From Saururus chinensis (taxonomy: Eukaryota; Streptophyta; Magnoliopsida; Piperales; Saururaceae): 64,000 nt of DNA. Shown one piece after another: positions 1 to 10,120 of this stretch. A model generated the notes under the pieces. That model saw only the letters and a program-made list of their open reading frames with translations, had not been told where the DNA came from and did not search any database. Every line of letters begins with the position of its first letter. The stretch's first letter is position 1. The position numbers were made by a program, and so were the translations under genes. The stretch covers positions 30,362,756 through 30,426,755 of the forward strand of contig CP141147.1 in the NCBI GenBank assembly GCA_035235625.1, written 5' to 3'.

Positions 1-1547
1 GAGGGTTGCGGCCTGGGCAACAATGGCGTTGGGGGCTGCCTGCAGCTAAGTGATGATCAGAGTCAAGGACTCGATCTTGGCAAGGATTTACACGAGTGCA
101 GGAGCGCTGAGGGGCTCAGGAACTATTTTTGGGCTGTCCGCTGCGACCTTGGCCTCCTTCTCAGGCTGTACTTCAAGGGCCGTATCTAGCTGTTTGCCTC
201 GTGCCATGGCCGGAGATCGTGATGGCTCCAATACTAGTGTTGTGCCCAGTTTGGGCACAATAGGTACCTTGCACAATCACGCAGGAAAGGGAAAGGAAGG
301 AAGAAGAAAGAGGAGAAGAACTAAGTATTCTATTGCATAATCAAAACAAGGGAGGAGAGGGATGACCCAAATAGGGAGTCGTGCATTCTCCTTGGGAGTC
401 GCACCAGCTAGTGGGCCCGGCTAATCCGTGGGGCCACTAGCTGGTCAAATACAAATAAATATCATGTTACCTACTTATTACATAAGCAAATACGAAATAA
501 AGTAACCTAATGCAATCAAATAAGAGGTAAGTAGAGTGGAAAGATAGCCCGGGTGAACGTGCACAACATTACTCCCACACTCATAGGACCACGAAGGCCA
601 GAAGGATATGATCCTTACCATGATGCTTCACACTTATGTGCGCCAAAGCCGAGTATGGTAGGAATCCAAAATATAATGAAAGTTCCTAGTTTGTTAACTA
701 AGGAACTAGCCAAAGAGTATAGGACCCCAAAACATATCGTAACATAATCAAACAATTTTACATACATAATTTCTTTCTTTAAAACAGAGCTATAAAGCAT
801 ACTCTAGCAAAAGATTTTAAAAGAACTAAATTCCCTTAGAAGAGCAGATGTTTGAATTTAAAAAATCCTACCTCAACCTTTGACAATGACTTTCTCTATT
901 TAAGAACTTTCTGATCATGAAAACAACCCCACCACAATGTTTGGAATCTCGATCTAAGTAAAATAGCATTTTGAACCACCCAATTAGGACTTAAAATGGC
1001 TTAGAAACATAGAATTGAAGTTTGAGGAGCGTGGGAGTTGAAAAATGGAAAAATCACGCCCCCCCCCACACGCCCTATATATAGGTTTGGCTTTGCGACT
1101 GGGTTAGCGCACCTATTGCGTGGTGCATGTGCCCGCATGGTTCTCGTACTGCCACGCATCAACTATTAAATTTTTAATTTACATTTTTTTAATTTTTTTC
1201 AAAATACTCAAAATTTTAAAATATCAAAACTTTTTGCCCTTAAATCTAATTTGCATGTTCATAATATTGTTGAACTTGTATCGACAAGCTTTACGAAACC
1301 AATCCTTGCTTGAATTGGTTATTCCTCACTTTCTATCTGCCAATGTGGCATGCTTCTCGAGGTCATACCTTACAACTGTGATGTCTATTGTGCATAGTTC
1401 AAGACCTATTATGCTCATTTTTCGAATCAAATCTCTAGCATATCCCTAAGAAAACTTACTAAGTAAAAAAAATTAAGTAATTTAAAACTTACTAAAAAAA
1501 TCTTTACTAAATCGAAAAAATCTTACCAAAAATTTAGGGTCGTTATA
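1..1547 (-). mobile_element. LTR-retrotransposon-like sequence: LTR plus decayed gag start
   Basis: Read on the minus strand, this begins at about 1547 with TATAACGACC, close to the TGTAACGCC start of the related sequence at 5746. It contains a TATA-like stretch (TATATATAG) near 1076-1084. From about 276 downward comes a gag-like N-terminus (MARGKQLD..., Ala/Pro-rich, then ILAKIES and LQAAPNAIV) broken by in-frame stops at 88-90 and about 48-50. The 1100-1450 part resembles 5380-5600 and 10950-11300, so it is a dispersed family. It lies directly against the C-terminal end of the PHT1 pseudogene, which suggests insertion there. No second LTR, primer-binding site or target duplication could be fixed, and the element leaves the window at the left. 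The LTR reading is inference; the gag match is weak. Confidence 0.42.
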
Positions 1548-2549
1548 GTGGAACTGGAAAAGTGAACATGAATCCCAACATATTGCAAATCCCTAGCATG
1601 ATGAGCGCATTCTTCACGCCAATTCTAGTAAGGTAGCTTGCATCCATTTTATGTGGGTCCTGACTTTGCGCTGCATACAAAAACCCAAAATCCCCTATAA
1701 TGGCCCCTGCCTTCCTGGAGGCAGCCGAGATCCCATGGCACGTAGACCTTAGTCTAGCAAGGAAGATCTCCGCCGGCACAACGAAGATGGTGTTGTGGCC
1801 AAATTTGGCAAAGAAGAATGTCATGCCACATATGAATACAAAAACTATTCAGTTGTCATATTTGGTCCAGTGGTGGTAGGGGATGGCGAGTGCAAACATG
1901 AAAATGGTCATGAAGAAGAACCCCATCAATTGGATTGTGAACCAGCCAATGAAGTTGATCAAGCCGACTGTGAACCAGTAGTCAGGTACCATGCCATAGA
2001 GGGCAATGAGTGTATGGGCTTGAGCAATATGGAATACTTCTTCGATGGCATACATGTCTCTGCCTTGGGAAGCCACCCAATTGCACTTAATATGTCCTTC
2101 TGAATGAGGTTTTGGGTGTAGAAGGTGATGTCAAAGAGAAACTATTTAGTGGTCGTCCCTAGAGGGTAGAACTCGTACTAACAAAGGAACTCCTTGGAGA
2201 AGAGTCTGAAGGACTGTGTCGGGGCCTGGCCCAATAGCTATTCCATGTACTCCTCCGTTTCTATATTCACATGCAACACTTTGGTCATGTCTGTCGTTGC
2301 TTGCTTGGCATTCTTAGCAATGAGGGCCTTCTATCTAGCCATCTCTGACATCTTCATTCGCCAACAGTAGGTCAATGCAGCAGGCTGCCAAACATGAGAA
2401 TGATCCCACACAAAGTCCGCTTGTGGGACGGTTGGCCCCCTTGGGTAGGTGGTGAAGTTGGATGTGTTGTACTTTGGACTTGATGGCATCATAGACGACA
2501 ATGGACACCATATCCCTCGGCTAGGATGCCTAAGCCCTGCATGGTAAAC
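1548..2549 (-). pseudogene. PHT1-type phosphate transporter pseudogene, C-terminal two thirds
   Basis: PHT1 proteins are 12-helix H+/phosphate symporters of the plasma membrane, about 520-540 residues long. Read on the minus strand, this piece runs from the sixth-helix region (MQGLGILAEG) through the central loop (decayed RMKMPETARYTALV region; SKQ-T-PKC) to the late helices. The late helices include [37 protein letters not shown] and the conserved block [20 protein letters not shown]. Several stops and frameshifts break it, most densely at 2100-2500. Two readable stretches remain, at 1849-2076 and 1543-1824. The family ending (LVPES and the tail after it) is missing: homology stops after FTFPVP, where LTR-like sequence begins. 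The upstream end at 2549 abuts a hAT-like terminus. The other two thirds of the scrambled gene are at 3579-3806 (inverted) and 5747-5975. Family assignment is firm; loss of function is clear. Confidence 0.9.
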
Positions 2550-3578
2550 CAGTGGCGGATCCAGGTTTTTAAGATAGGGTGGTCAAAAAAATAGTATTCA
2601 TAAAATAATTTTTTTGTTCATAAGCATATATATACTAGGATTTATTCTATTTTGTTGAAAATAGCTAGTTAGATTCAATACATTTTTTTAGACAAAAACA
2701 GATTTTTTTTTGCAATAGAAGCAAATATAATACAATTGCACCATAATGAGCTCTCTCTCCGATCCTACAAATTTAAAAACAACGGTAAAAACATGAAAAT
2801 TTAGCTAAAGTTTAACAAAAATAATCATATCCATAATTAAGATTGACATAATTGAAGTTGTTGGTTATTAGAGGGCACTAAACAAAAAGGGTGGCCATAT
2901 GCAAAACAAATTTTGATGATGCATCCTTATTTTTCTACTTTATTTTCCTATTTAGTTTTATCATTCTTTTTGAGGTTTTCTTAGATTGCTCCTCCCTTTT
3001 TTGGGGTTTTGTGGCTCGGGGCTTAGGGAAGGCTTTTTCTTCTATTATCATATCTTTTATATCTTTATTTTTAGCTAACACATACTTTACTTATCTAGCA
3101 TTACCATTAAGTTAAAAAATGAGTTCAAGCTACCCATAGCCAAACCAAGTGCAATAGAGGGGACCCTTGTAACAATATTGTGGGTTTTGATGAGGGAAGA
3201 AGTTACGTCATTGCCTACATTCACAATCGAATACACAAGGTTTAAAAGGGTCTTATCTCTGATCTATAAATTTCTATATAACTTTGATTAAATATTTAGA
3301 TATATGTATTTTGATGTATATGATTTTGTACTACCTATTACATATATTATTAAGACAAAACTACATTAGCAACCAACAGTGCGACAATGTTGGCCCGATC
3401 TAAAATTATATTAAAATTGAGTTTATTTTGACAAAGTGCTTAATTTTTGTAGTGCGTAAATGAACACTATGGCTCTCGCAAACTCTGCCACTTATGGTAT
3501 TTTATTTGAAAGTTTAATTTACTCCAATTATATGTTTCGAACCCTGTTCCTGGTTGGTTCTCAAGCCAGGGTGTTAAA
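2550..3578. mobile_element. AT-rich insertion between PHT1 pieces, with a hAT-like terminus
   Basis: The insert begins exactly where PHT1 similarity ends, with CAGTGGCGGATCCAGG, a terminal sequence common in plant hAT-type elements. No matching inverted end (CCGCCACTG) lies before the next PHT1 piece, so the element is truncated or its second end is lost. At 3441-3452 the sequence TTTTTGTAGTG resembles a reversed CACTA end. The last bases before the PHT1 piece, GGGTGTTAAA (3569-3578), resemble a decayed LTR end. No protein similarity was seen; the small reading frame at 2891-3115 is Phe-rich and probably random. Confidence 0.4.
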
Positions 3579-3806
3579 GGTACCCTCGTCGGTTAGCTTT
3601 TCTTTGGTTTGGCTCCAGGATAAGATGGTGCAAAAGAAGGTGCACGATATGACCCTCATGCTTTGTCATCTTTGGCCTCTCCTTCAGCAACCACCCCACC
3701 AGTGTCATGGCCATGTGTTTCTTCTTCTTCTATTATCGCCTTTGGCATCAGCGACAACTACCTGCTCTCCACAACCATCATGTTGGAGTATGCTAACAAG
3801 AAGACA
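3579..3806 (+). pseudogene. PHT1 pseudogene, middle segment in inverted orientation
   Basis: This plus-strand piece encodes the missing middle of the same PHT1 gene whose two ends lie on the minus strand. It starts GGTACCCTCGTCGG. With a TAG in place of the glutamine codon, it then reads in the order of helix 2 to 4: LFFG, DKM-Q-KKVHDMTLML, and after a frameshift ISDNYLLSTTIMLEYANKKT. The last block corresponds to the family motif GGDYPLSATIMSEYANKKT. In functional transporters it directly follows the end of the 5747-5975 piece (VAFCG). At its far end about 8 codons are lost before the 1548-2549 piece resumes at MQG. The three pieces are therefore collinear in order, but the middle one is flipped, which implies an inversion after or during insertion of repeats. 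Confidence 0.8.
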
Positions 3807-4325
3807 TGGTGGGGGGGAGGGGATTCCACCAATGTTCGACACAATGGAAGATTTATGTGGTGGCCTAGGTGGTCAAATGACCACCTTGCTTTTTGGATTT
3901 CTCTTGAACCATCCCTTATACCTTTGAGTTAGGGAAGGAGAAAAATTAAAACTCATTTATCGACCCCGTTCAAAGAAATCCATGACCACTATAAGGCCCA
4001 ACCCCAATTCTTCCTGTGAAACTTACCTGACCAAATTACAAAACTAAGTTTTAAAAGTTATTTTACTCTTAAACTATTTTGAAACTAGTTAAATCCTAGC
4101 AAACTATTTAATTTAGTTTAACCTAAACTATTTTGAAAATGATTAAACCCAAGTAAATTGGAACTAGAAAGTTGGCTACCCTCTTCATGCGCCTCCCCTC
4201 ATGCTCATGTTGTCCCCAATCCACTCTCACCTTAGTTCACCCTCTTTGTCATCGCATTGAAACCCTATTTAGTTATAAATCATCGGAGTTAAACTGAAGT
4301 AACAAAATCAGCGGAAACATACATC
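3807..4325. other. Unassigned repeat-like sequence between PHT1 pieces
   Basis: No coding similarity was recognised. The stretch 4277-4325 (TCGGAGTTAAACTGAAGTAA, then CAAAATCAGCGGAAAC) resembles sequence often found just inside plant LTR elements, so this is probably part of the insert that starts at 5746. Target duplications for it could not be located. Confidence 0.3.
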
Positions 4326-5746
4326 TTGCTCTATCACAGAGCAAAGAAAAACACATCAGATTGGATATATCAAATTATATCACATAAAAACAAAGCACAT
4401 CAAATAATATTAGATCAAAGCATATCAGAACACATCGGATTAAAGCATAGCATATATCTTACTTAGCACATACATTCATATAATCATATATTAAATCAGA
4501 AGATCAGAAACTCTTACTCCCCTATAAATCTAAAAGTATCGGTGTTTAGAGTTGCTCCTTCCTTCATGGCACCTCCCCTTTAGGTTCGGAGATGGTAGAC
4601 GAAGCATCCTCTTGCTCCAGAAAGTTTCTTTCAATGTGCTAGAAGGCAACAAATAGACACCCCTTTCCGAGGGCTTTTCTCCCTCTTTACGCTAGAAGGC
4701 AACAACATAATCTCTCCATTTTCCCGGAGATGCATTACTCTTTGTACGGTCGTAGGCGGGGGACAAAACATCCCCTTACCCAGAGATGCTGCTCCACCTG
4801 TAGGCCTCAGACATGACCTCCCCTTACCCAGGGATGCCCCTCGCTTTCCACGCTCGTAGGCGGCAGACAGAACATTCCCTTACACGAGGACACTTCTCTT
4901 ATTGAGTGACTCATTGGTGAAGGATGGAACCTCTCCTTACGCTAGGCCAATTATGTTTTTCTTTCAACCTAAAGGCGTCGGACAGAGCCTCCTCGTATCT
5001 TAGGCTACTTTCCCTCTCTAGAGTCGCCAACTTGAGGAGTGAATATTTTTATTACGTATAATACCCTCGAATTAACTAAGAACGTCTCTTAATCGGACAA
5101 AATCGGACTCAAAATGGGTCAGAAAACTCTACTGGAAGATCACAAAGGTTTCCCATTTATAGAGGAAAAACCTACAAGCGAACAAAGTGATGAGCACTCA
5201 TGATGCGGTAGACACAGCAAGTGCACTACGCTTAGAGTGCATGGCAGTGCGCATTGCGTAGACAGCCCACATTGCATGTAGGCCCCGAGCAATATGGCAC
5301 AGCTCAAATGCCGCGGCTCGAGCAGTGGCTCAAGCCACTGGCATCATCAATGACACCAGTAATTTTGTCTTTTTCTCATTTTAAATTATTATTTTATTCA
5401 AGTATTATTTCAACTTCAAAACGTGATATCTTCTTACCCGAAAGTCAAAATCGTGCGTTCTTGGTACCATAGACTCTTATCGAAGAGCCCTTCGAAATTA
5501 GACCACATATGAGTAGGTTATCCTACACTTTTCAAGCAGGTCATACCCATGTAGCACGTTTCCTGATGTCAAAACTTTCTCTTCCGACCTCGGTTTTGCG
5601 CGTTCTTTGATTTGTGATGCTCATTACTTTGAGCTCTAGTTATATATTGGGATTTCATCCCTTAAAACCCTCTAAAACTTATTCAAAAATTCTATAACTA
5701 CTCCTAACCCCTTAGGTTAGATGTAATCGGAAAACAAGGCGTTACA
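4326..5746 (-). mobile_element. LTR-like sequence inserted in the PHT1 gene
   Basis: Read on the minus strand it starts at 5746 with TGTAACGCCTTG, exactly at the end of PHT1 similarity, where the host sequence is ...GGTAT. The inverted PHT1 piece starts with GGTAC, so GGTAT/GGTAC may be the remains of a 5-bp target duplication. A TATA-like box (CTATAAATGG on the minus strand) is near 5156-5165. The 5380-5600 part resembles 1100-1450 and 10950-11300. At 4610-5000 there is a degenerate tandem repeat of about 60 bp around the core CCCCTTACCCAGGGATGC. No gag or pol was seen. The LTR type is inferred from ends and position. Confidence 0.5.
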
Positions 5747-5975
5747 ATACCACAGAAGGCAACCCTGTTGACGGCGGCAGCCACCCTTGGGCGAAGGGTG
5801 TCAGATTTATCATGGAACTCGGCGTGGTAATAGATCCAGCGGAGGAGCTTGGTGATGAGGGAGATGCAAAAGAACTCATAGGTGTCAGTAAAGAAGCCCA
5901 TGCCAGTGATGACGATGGCGGTGAAGTGGTACCATTGCATCTTAGCCACGTCGAGGGCGGTCAGGACATGGAGGA
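5747..5975 (-). pseudogene. PHT1 pseudogene, N-terminal segment
   Basis: Minus-strand reading gives [20 protein letters not shown], then [20 protein letters not shown] and [12 protein letters not shown]. This is the start of a PHT1 transporter: cytosolic N-terminus, helix 1 and the first loop. The family form is VAKTQWYHFTA...GMGFFTDAYDLFC. Several conserved residues differ (D to E in the FFTDAYDLF block, G to R after TKLL). The first few codons including the start ATG are not recognisable, and a stop lies just upstream. The segment stops after VAFCG at the LTR-like start TGTAACGCC. GC3 is high in this piece, unlike the AT-rich surroundings, as expected for a former gene. Confidence 0.85.
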
Positions 5976-6137
5976 ATTACTTAGCTGAGATTAAACATTC
6001 ACAATGGTTGATTTAGTAACTAAACCAATTATTTGATTTTAACTTTCAAATTGTACCATATAAGGTATTGAGAGATTGGATTAATTTGTGGCATGTAAAT
6101 TCCAAGCTAAGTAAGATTTTATACTCCTTCCGTTTAA

Positions 6138-6243
6138 TACTCTTTCTGTCTTAAAGTAAGTATCTTATTTAATTTTTTTAAATAAACTAGAGTTAATTTA
6201 TTTTAAAAATCAAACAGGAAAATTATTTAAGATGGTGGTAGTA
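6138..6243. mobile_element. Stowaway-like MITE, short form
   Basis: A 106-bp sequence flanked by TA dinucleotides. Left end CTCTTTCTGTCTTAAAGTAA and right end AAGATGGTGGTAG are diverged inverted repeats of the CTCCCTCYGTCY type. Similar elements are at 17700-17897, 19047-19154, 21131-21336 and 44917-45046. Confidence 0.45.
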
Positions 6244-7030
6244 CTAAGTATCGTAAATTATTGTATTTTATTTTAAAAAATAAATAAGACACTTGTAATA
6301 ACACATGGAATTATTTTTTTATTAGTATTCGACATCTTCAAAGTTTGAGTTTGATGTAACATCTACCACAGTCCCATGGTTCGCAACGTGTTTATGGTGC
6401 AGTCTACTTCTTGTGAATGTAAGTAGTGACAATAAACAACTTGATAGCATGTTAAACAAAAGCCAAGGAAGTTATAAATTATTAATATTCATCTATCAAT
6501 AATTATCAATCTTCAATGTTCCAATTAAGCCATAAAACTAAACGTGTTTAATTGGATAATAACCAAACCATATATTATGTATGGGTACACTTATTTACAA
6601 AGAAATTCTTCTCTTTAATAAGTTTTGGAGTAATTAAACCTCATATGTTCCGCATAGTCATTTAAACCAACTTGTAAACTAACATGATACCAATAATTTG
6701 AAAGTGGAAGTGGATGTTTTATTTTGGACCCTTCCACTTTGGGTTGGTTTAATTGGGGTTGGAATATTTTCCAAGTTTTGAGTGTCAGTTCAGTTCCTGC
6801 TTCATCTCCCATGCGGAGGTTGTGGCCCAACGTACAAGTGCACAAGAATTGTCGTTGTTTTTACATGGATTTCAAGGCTTTAAGGAACTGCATTGAAGGG
6901 AAGACACGCTTTGGGTGTACTTTTTTCGTTTAGAGAAGGGCTAGTAAGAGATGTTGCAGCTTTGGCAATTGGGTCAACCATGATCAGATTGCCTGTTTGT
7001 CGTAACTTTAGTGAGCTGCAACTTTGGGAA

Positions 7031-7168
7031 GGTAAAAGAGATAATTGTATGTGCTCATTTAGCCTTGTATTTTTTAGCAATGACATAGGGTTCATATCCT
7101 AGGTAAAAGAGATAATTGTATGTGCTCATTTAGCCTTGTATTTTTTAGCAATGACATAGGGTTCATAT
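7031..7168. repeat. 71-bp tandem duplication
   Basis: The sequence from GGTAAAAGAGATAATTG to GGGTTCATAT is present twice in direct contact (7031-7101 and 7102-7168), with no differences seen apart from the ends. The near-identity indicates a recent slippage or duplication event. Confidence 0.9.
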
Positions 7169-8004
7169 TTAGGATATGTTTGGATATAAAATTTACATAA
7201 GATTCTATCGATATTACCCTAATTTTGGCTTAAATTATCAAAATCATATTTGTGTGTAAAAAATTGATAAAATTAAAAAATTTACCTCAAAGTTGATTCT
7301 ATGCTACATCTGTTCAGAATTTGCCAGAATATCTCTAAAAACTCCAACATCCAAACAACCTAGACTTAAAGGCTAGGCCCACTTAGGGGTTCACTCATTG
7401 TGACATGCATTAGGGCGAAAAATAATTATAACATCTCTCTTCTTAGTGTAGAAAAATCAACTACCAATAATAAAAATTTATTAGGCCCATATATTTTTTT
7501 GTCAAATTATAAGGCGATTGAGTTGATGTAATGAATAGCTTGATAATCAATAAACTAATTCGTTACCTAAAAAAACAATTACAAAAACTAAAAGCTTAAA
7601 AAGTTACTCAAATGAGCACCTCAATATGCATTCATAAAGGGCTTTTTATGGCTCTTTAAAAAAGAAGATGATAACATCACGCTAGATTTTGTACACTAAA
7701 ACCTTACGCTTAGTTTCGATTGGACTGACAAAAATCGATCTTATGACAATAAAAAAATCCACTTATTATGTCTAATCAAAAGCAAGTGCAAAATTTTTAT
7801 GAAAAGTCTCTCGTATAAGTAAATTTTTTTAATTCAAAAGGAAAAATATAGCCTATGTTGAAGCTTCAACATTAACTAGTGAACTATAGCACCGTAGCCA
7901 TCATATCATAGCCTGATTATGGTCGGTCAGCGCCATGAACTGATGACCGGCTCACTATGCAATGTTGAAGCTCAGTGCTAACTAGATGACCTCCTTAAAA
8001 AGGG

Positions 8005-8227
8005 AAGTATTTTTTATATTCTAAACTGATAATAAGTCGAGTGTAAGAAATGCATGTGAAATGTTTATTTTCAAGATCGAAAGCGCACACATTAGTGTAC
8101 TTTAGTACAAATACTACTTATGGTAACGTGCGCTAACATGTATGTTATTGATCTTAAAAATAAATGTTTCACGTATGTTCTTTACACTCGACTCATAGTA
8201 AATAGGGAGCATGAAAAAATACTTCAT
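8005..8227. mobile_element. Fold-back MITE with 10-bp flanking direct repeat
   Basis: Long imperfect inverted repeat: the left arm begins AAGTATTTTTTATATTC and contains GAGTCGAGTGTAAGAA; the right arm ends TTTACACTCGACTCATAG...AAAAATACTT. The arms cover most of the element. TTAAAAAGGG directly precedes it (7995-8004) and recurs at 8228-8237, consistent with a 9-10-bp target duplication of Mutator type. Related copies are at 15819-16013 and 35421-35587. There is no coding capacity; mobilisation by another element's transposase is inferred. Confidence 0.7.
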
Positions 8228-9689
8228 TTAAAAAGGGATTTTAAAATGTCACTAGAATAATTATGATACAAACCAAATGCAAATTTCAAAAAACATTACT
8301 TCTATGTTAATCAAACAAGGGATTATTTAACAAGAAGGTTAAAACTTAAAGGACTCTACGAAAAATCCTCGTCATGAATGGGGGACTAGGGACGAGGATA
8401 AGTTAGGGGAAGGTCCATGATGCACCATCAGCCGCTTTTGTCACTTTTTGAATAAATGGTACCACTCCCGTCATGGTTTAGTTTGAATGAGTCAGCCTTT
8501 TTGAATTTTGCAGCCGAGGTGTGGGCTCTTGGTTATAGTGGGTGGAGGCCCATATATATAACATGGGCCAGAAGTCTGCTTGTGAACTTTTACCAGCTTT
8601 TGATTAGAAGAGCCTGATAGCTCAACCTTAAGGTGGCAAAGGGCCGGCCCGGCGTCCATTACTAATGGGTCGGGCTCCATTCACAACACTGACCCGGGCC
8701 TATATGCAGTTTAGGTGGGACTGGCCTTGATTTGAGACCCAAAACCTTATTAGGCCCGAGGCCTGACGTAAGGTCCATAAGGCCCGATGGGATAAGGCCT
8801 TATGGGCTTCAACAGGCCATATGGGCCCCATAGGGCCTCGGGCAAATTTTTTTGTTGGCCTACGGAGTAACCGACCTTACGTTTGCAAGGCAGGGTGGTG
8901 GAGGTGCATGTTGTGACTGGCCTAGCCAGAACCAGCCAACACAAAGGCCTTCTTTAGGCTCAAGCCTTTGTCACCTCTCCACCTACTAGCCAGTGAAACT
9001 TTACCGTGGCACTTTATTCCACAGGCTTCAATGTGCATCTAATAATAGAAAATTGAAATTCATCTATCCAATCTAACAAAAATTTAAAGCCCGTGTATCT
9101 AATAACAAGTTGGACCATCCTACCGTGTAGAATGGCATCCTTTCATAAAAAGAAAATTGTATAAAATAAACTTAAATATGCTCGTTGTAGGTCAATCCAC
9201 ACACATAACACACACTCAAGGTTGAAACTGGGCCGGCTAGAGTTGAGCCCTAGCCTAGCCTAACCGTATGTGGGATTTTAAAAGTTTGGCCCCAACCCAG
9301 CCCTAAGCAAGTTCGGGCTAGCCCATGGGTTTTTATTCTTTTTTACTTTTTTATTTTTATAACTTTTTTAAATATTTTTTTTATAATAAGCCTATATGAT
9401 CTTATAAGTAACGTCCTACTAGTTGAACACTTGAACTTATATGGCACAAGATTATAAGCCTTTGGGCTTTGGGTAAGTTCCTTCACAACTAACTATGATG
9501 ACTTGAAAGCTTGAAATATCTTAAACTTCTTTAATATATACAACATTTATCCTTCCTTATTTCCATTTAAATTTGAAAATAAATTTTTTTATACTTAACG
9601 ATGGATAAAAGGGTCCTAGTGATTTTTTGCCTGTAGCAAGAGCTCAACCATATTTAAAGCGATGTTGGACGGAGCTGCCAAGGTTAATT
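8228..9689. other. Intergenic sequence without recognised genes
   Basis: Contains a GC-richer patch at 8610-8950 with repeated AAGGCC/GGCCTTATGGGC words, and no recognisable protein or element ends. The rest is AT-rich. Confidence 0.5.
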
Positions 9690-10120
9690 GAATGCATACA
9701 ATTACTCCAAAGAGACGGTTAATCAGTTTCTGATTTTGTGAGAAGTTATCGTAGCATTTAAGGATTAGAAACAGAGTGAGAATGGGAAGGGGTCTAAATG
9801 GGAGACATGCGGCCAGAGAAGAGAGTAGTGGATGACCAGAAGTGAGGGGAATGTCGAAGAATCGACTGATGCTCGTGTTTCAAGGTTGGATAGCTTTCTG
9901 AACTTAAAATCTTATCAATTTGATGTAGTTCAGGATTTTATTCTTGAACTTTTGTATTTGTGTTAAATATAATGTCGATTTGAGTGAAGTTTGAGTATTT
10001 TAATATTTTTTGACTCAATTCTCAGTTTTTATTGTGTTCATGAGTAAAAACATTATTTGGGCCGATAATTTCTCCTTTGGGTAGACAATTTTGATGTATA
10101 TAAATATAAATATGATTTTT
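9690..10120 (+). repeat. Dispersed LTR-like repeat, copy 1
   Basis: About 430 bp clearly alignable to 27020-27455 in the same orientation. Shared words include GCGGCCAGAGAAGAGAG, TTTCAAGGTTGGAT, AATTTGATGTAGTT/AAATTGATGTAGTT and AAATATAATGTCGA. Both copies lead into sequence with repeated CGATG/CATCGATGG words. This is probably part of an LTR of a degenerate retrotransposon family; ends were not found. Confidence 0.6.

Larger units (their letters stand above)
5976..8004. other. Intergenic sequence without recognised genes
   Basis: AT-rich DNA with scattered MITE remains. The only distinct structures are a short Stowaway-like element at 6138-6243 and a direct duplication at 7031-7168, listed separately. 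Reading frames at 6615-7102 occur on both strands without recognisable similarity; I regard them as chance. Confidence 0.5.

Noticed and set aside
3441-3452. TTTTTGTAGTG as a CACTA end inside the PHT1 insert
   Set aside because: Only 11 bases, no subterminal repeats and no facing CACTAC end nearby; left as a remark.
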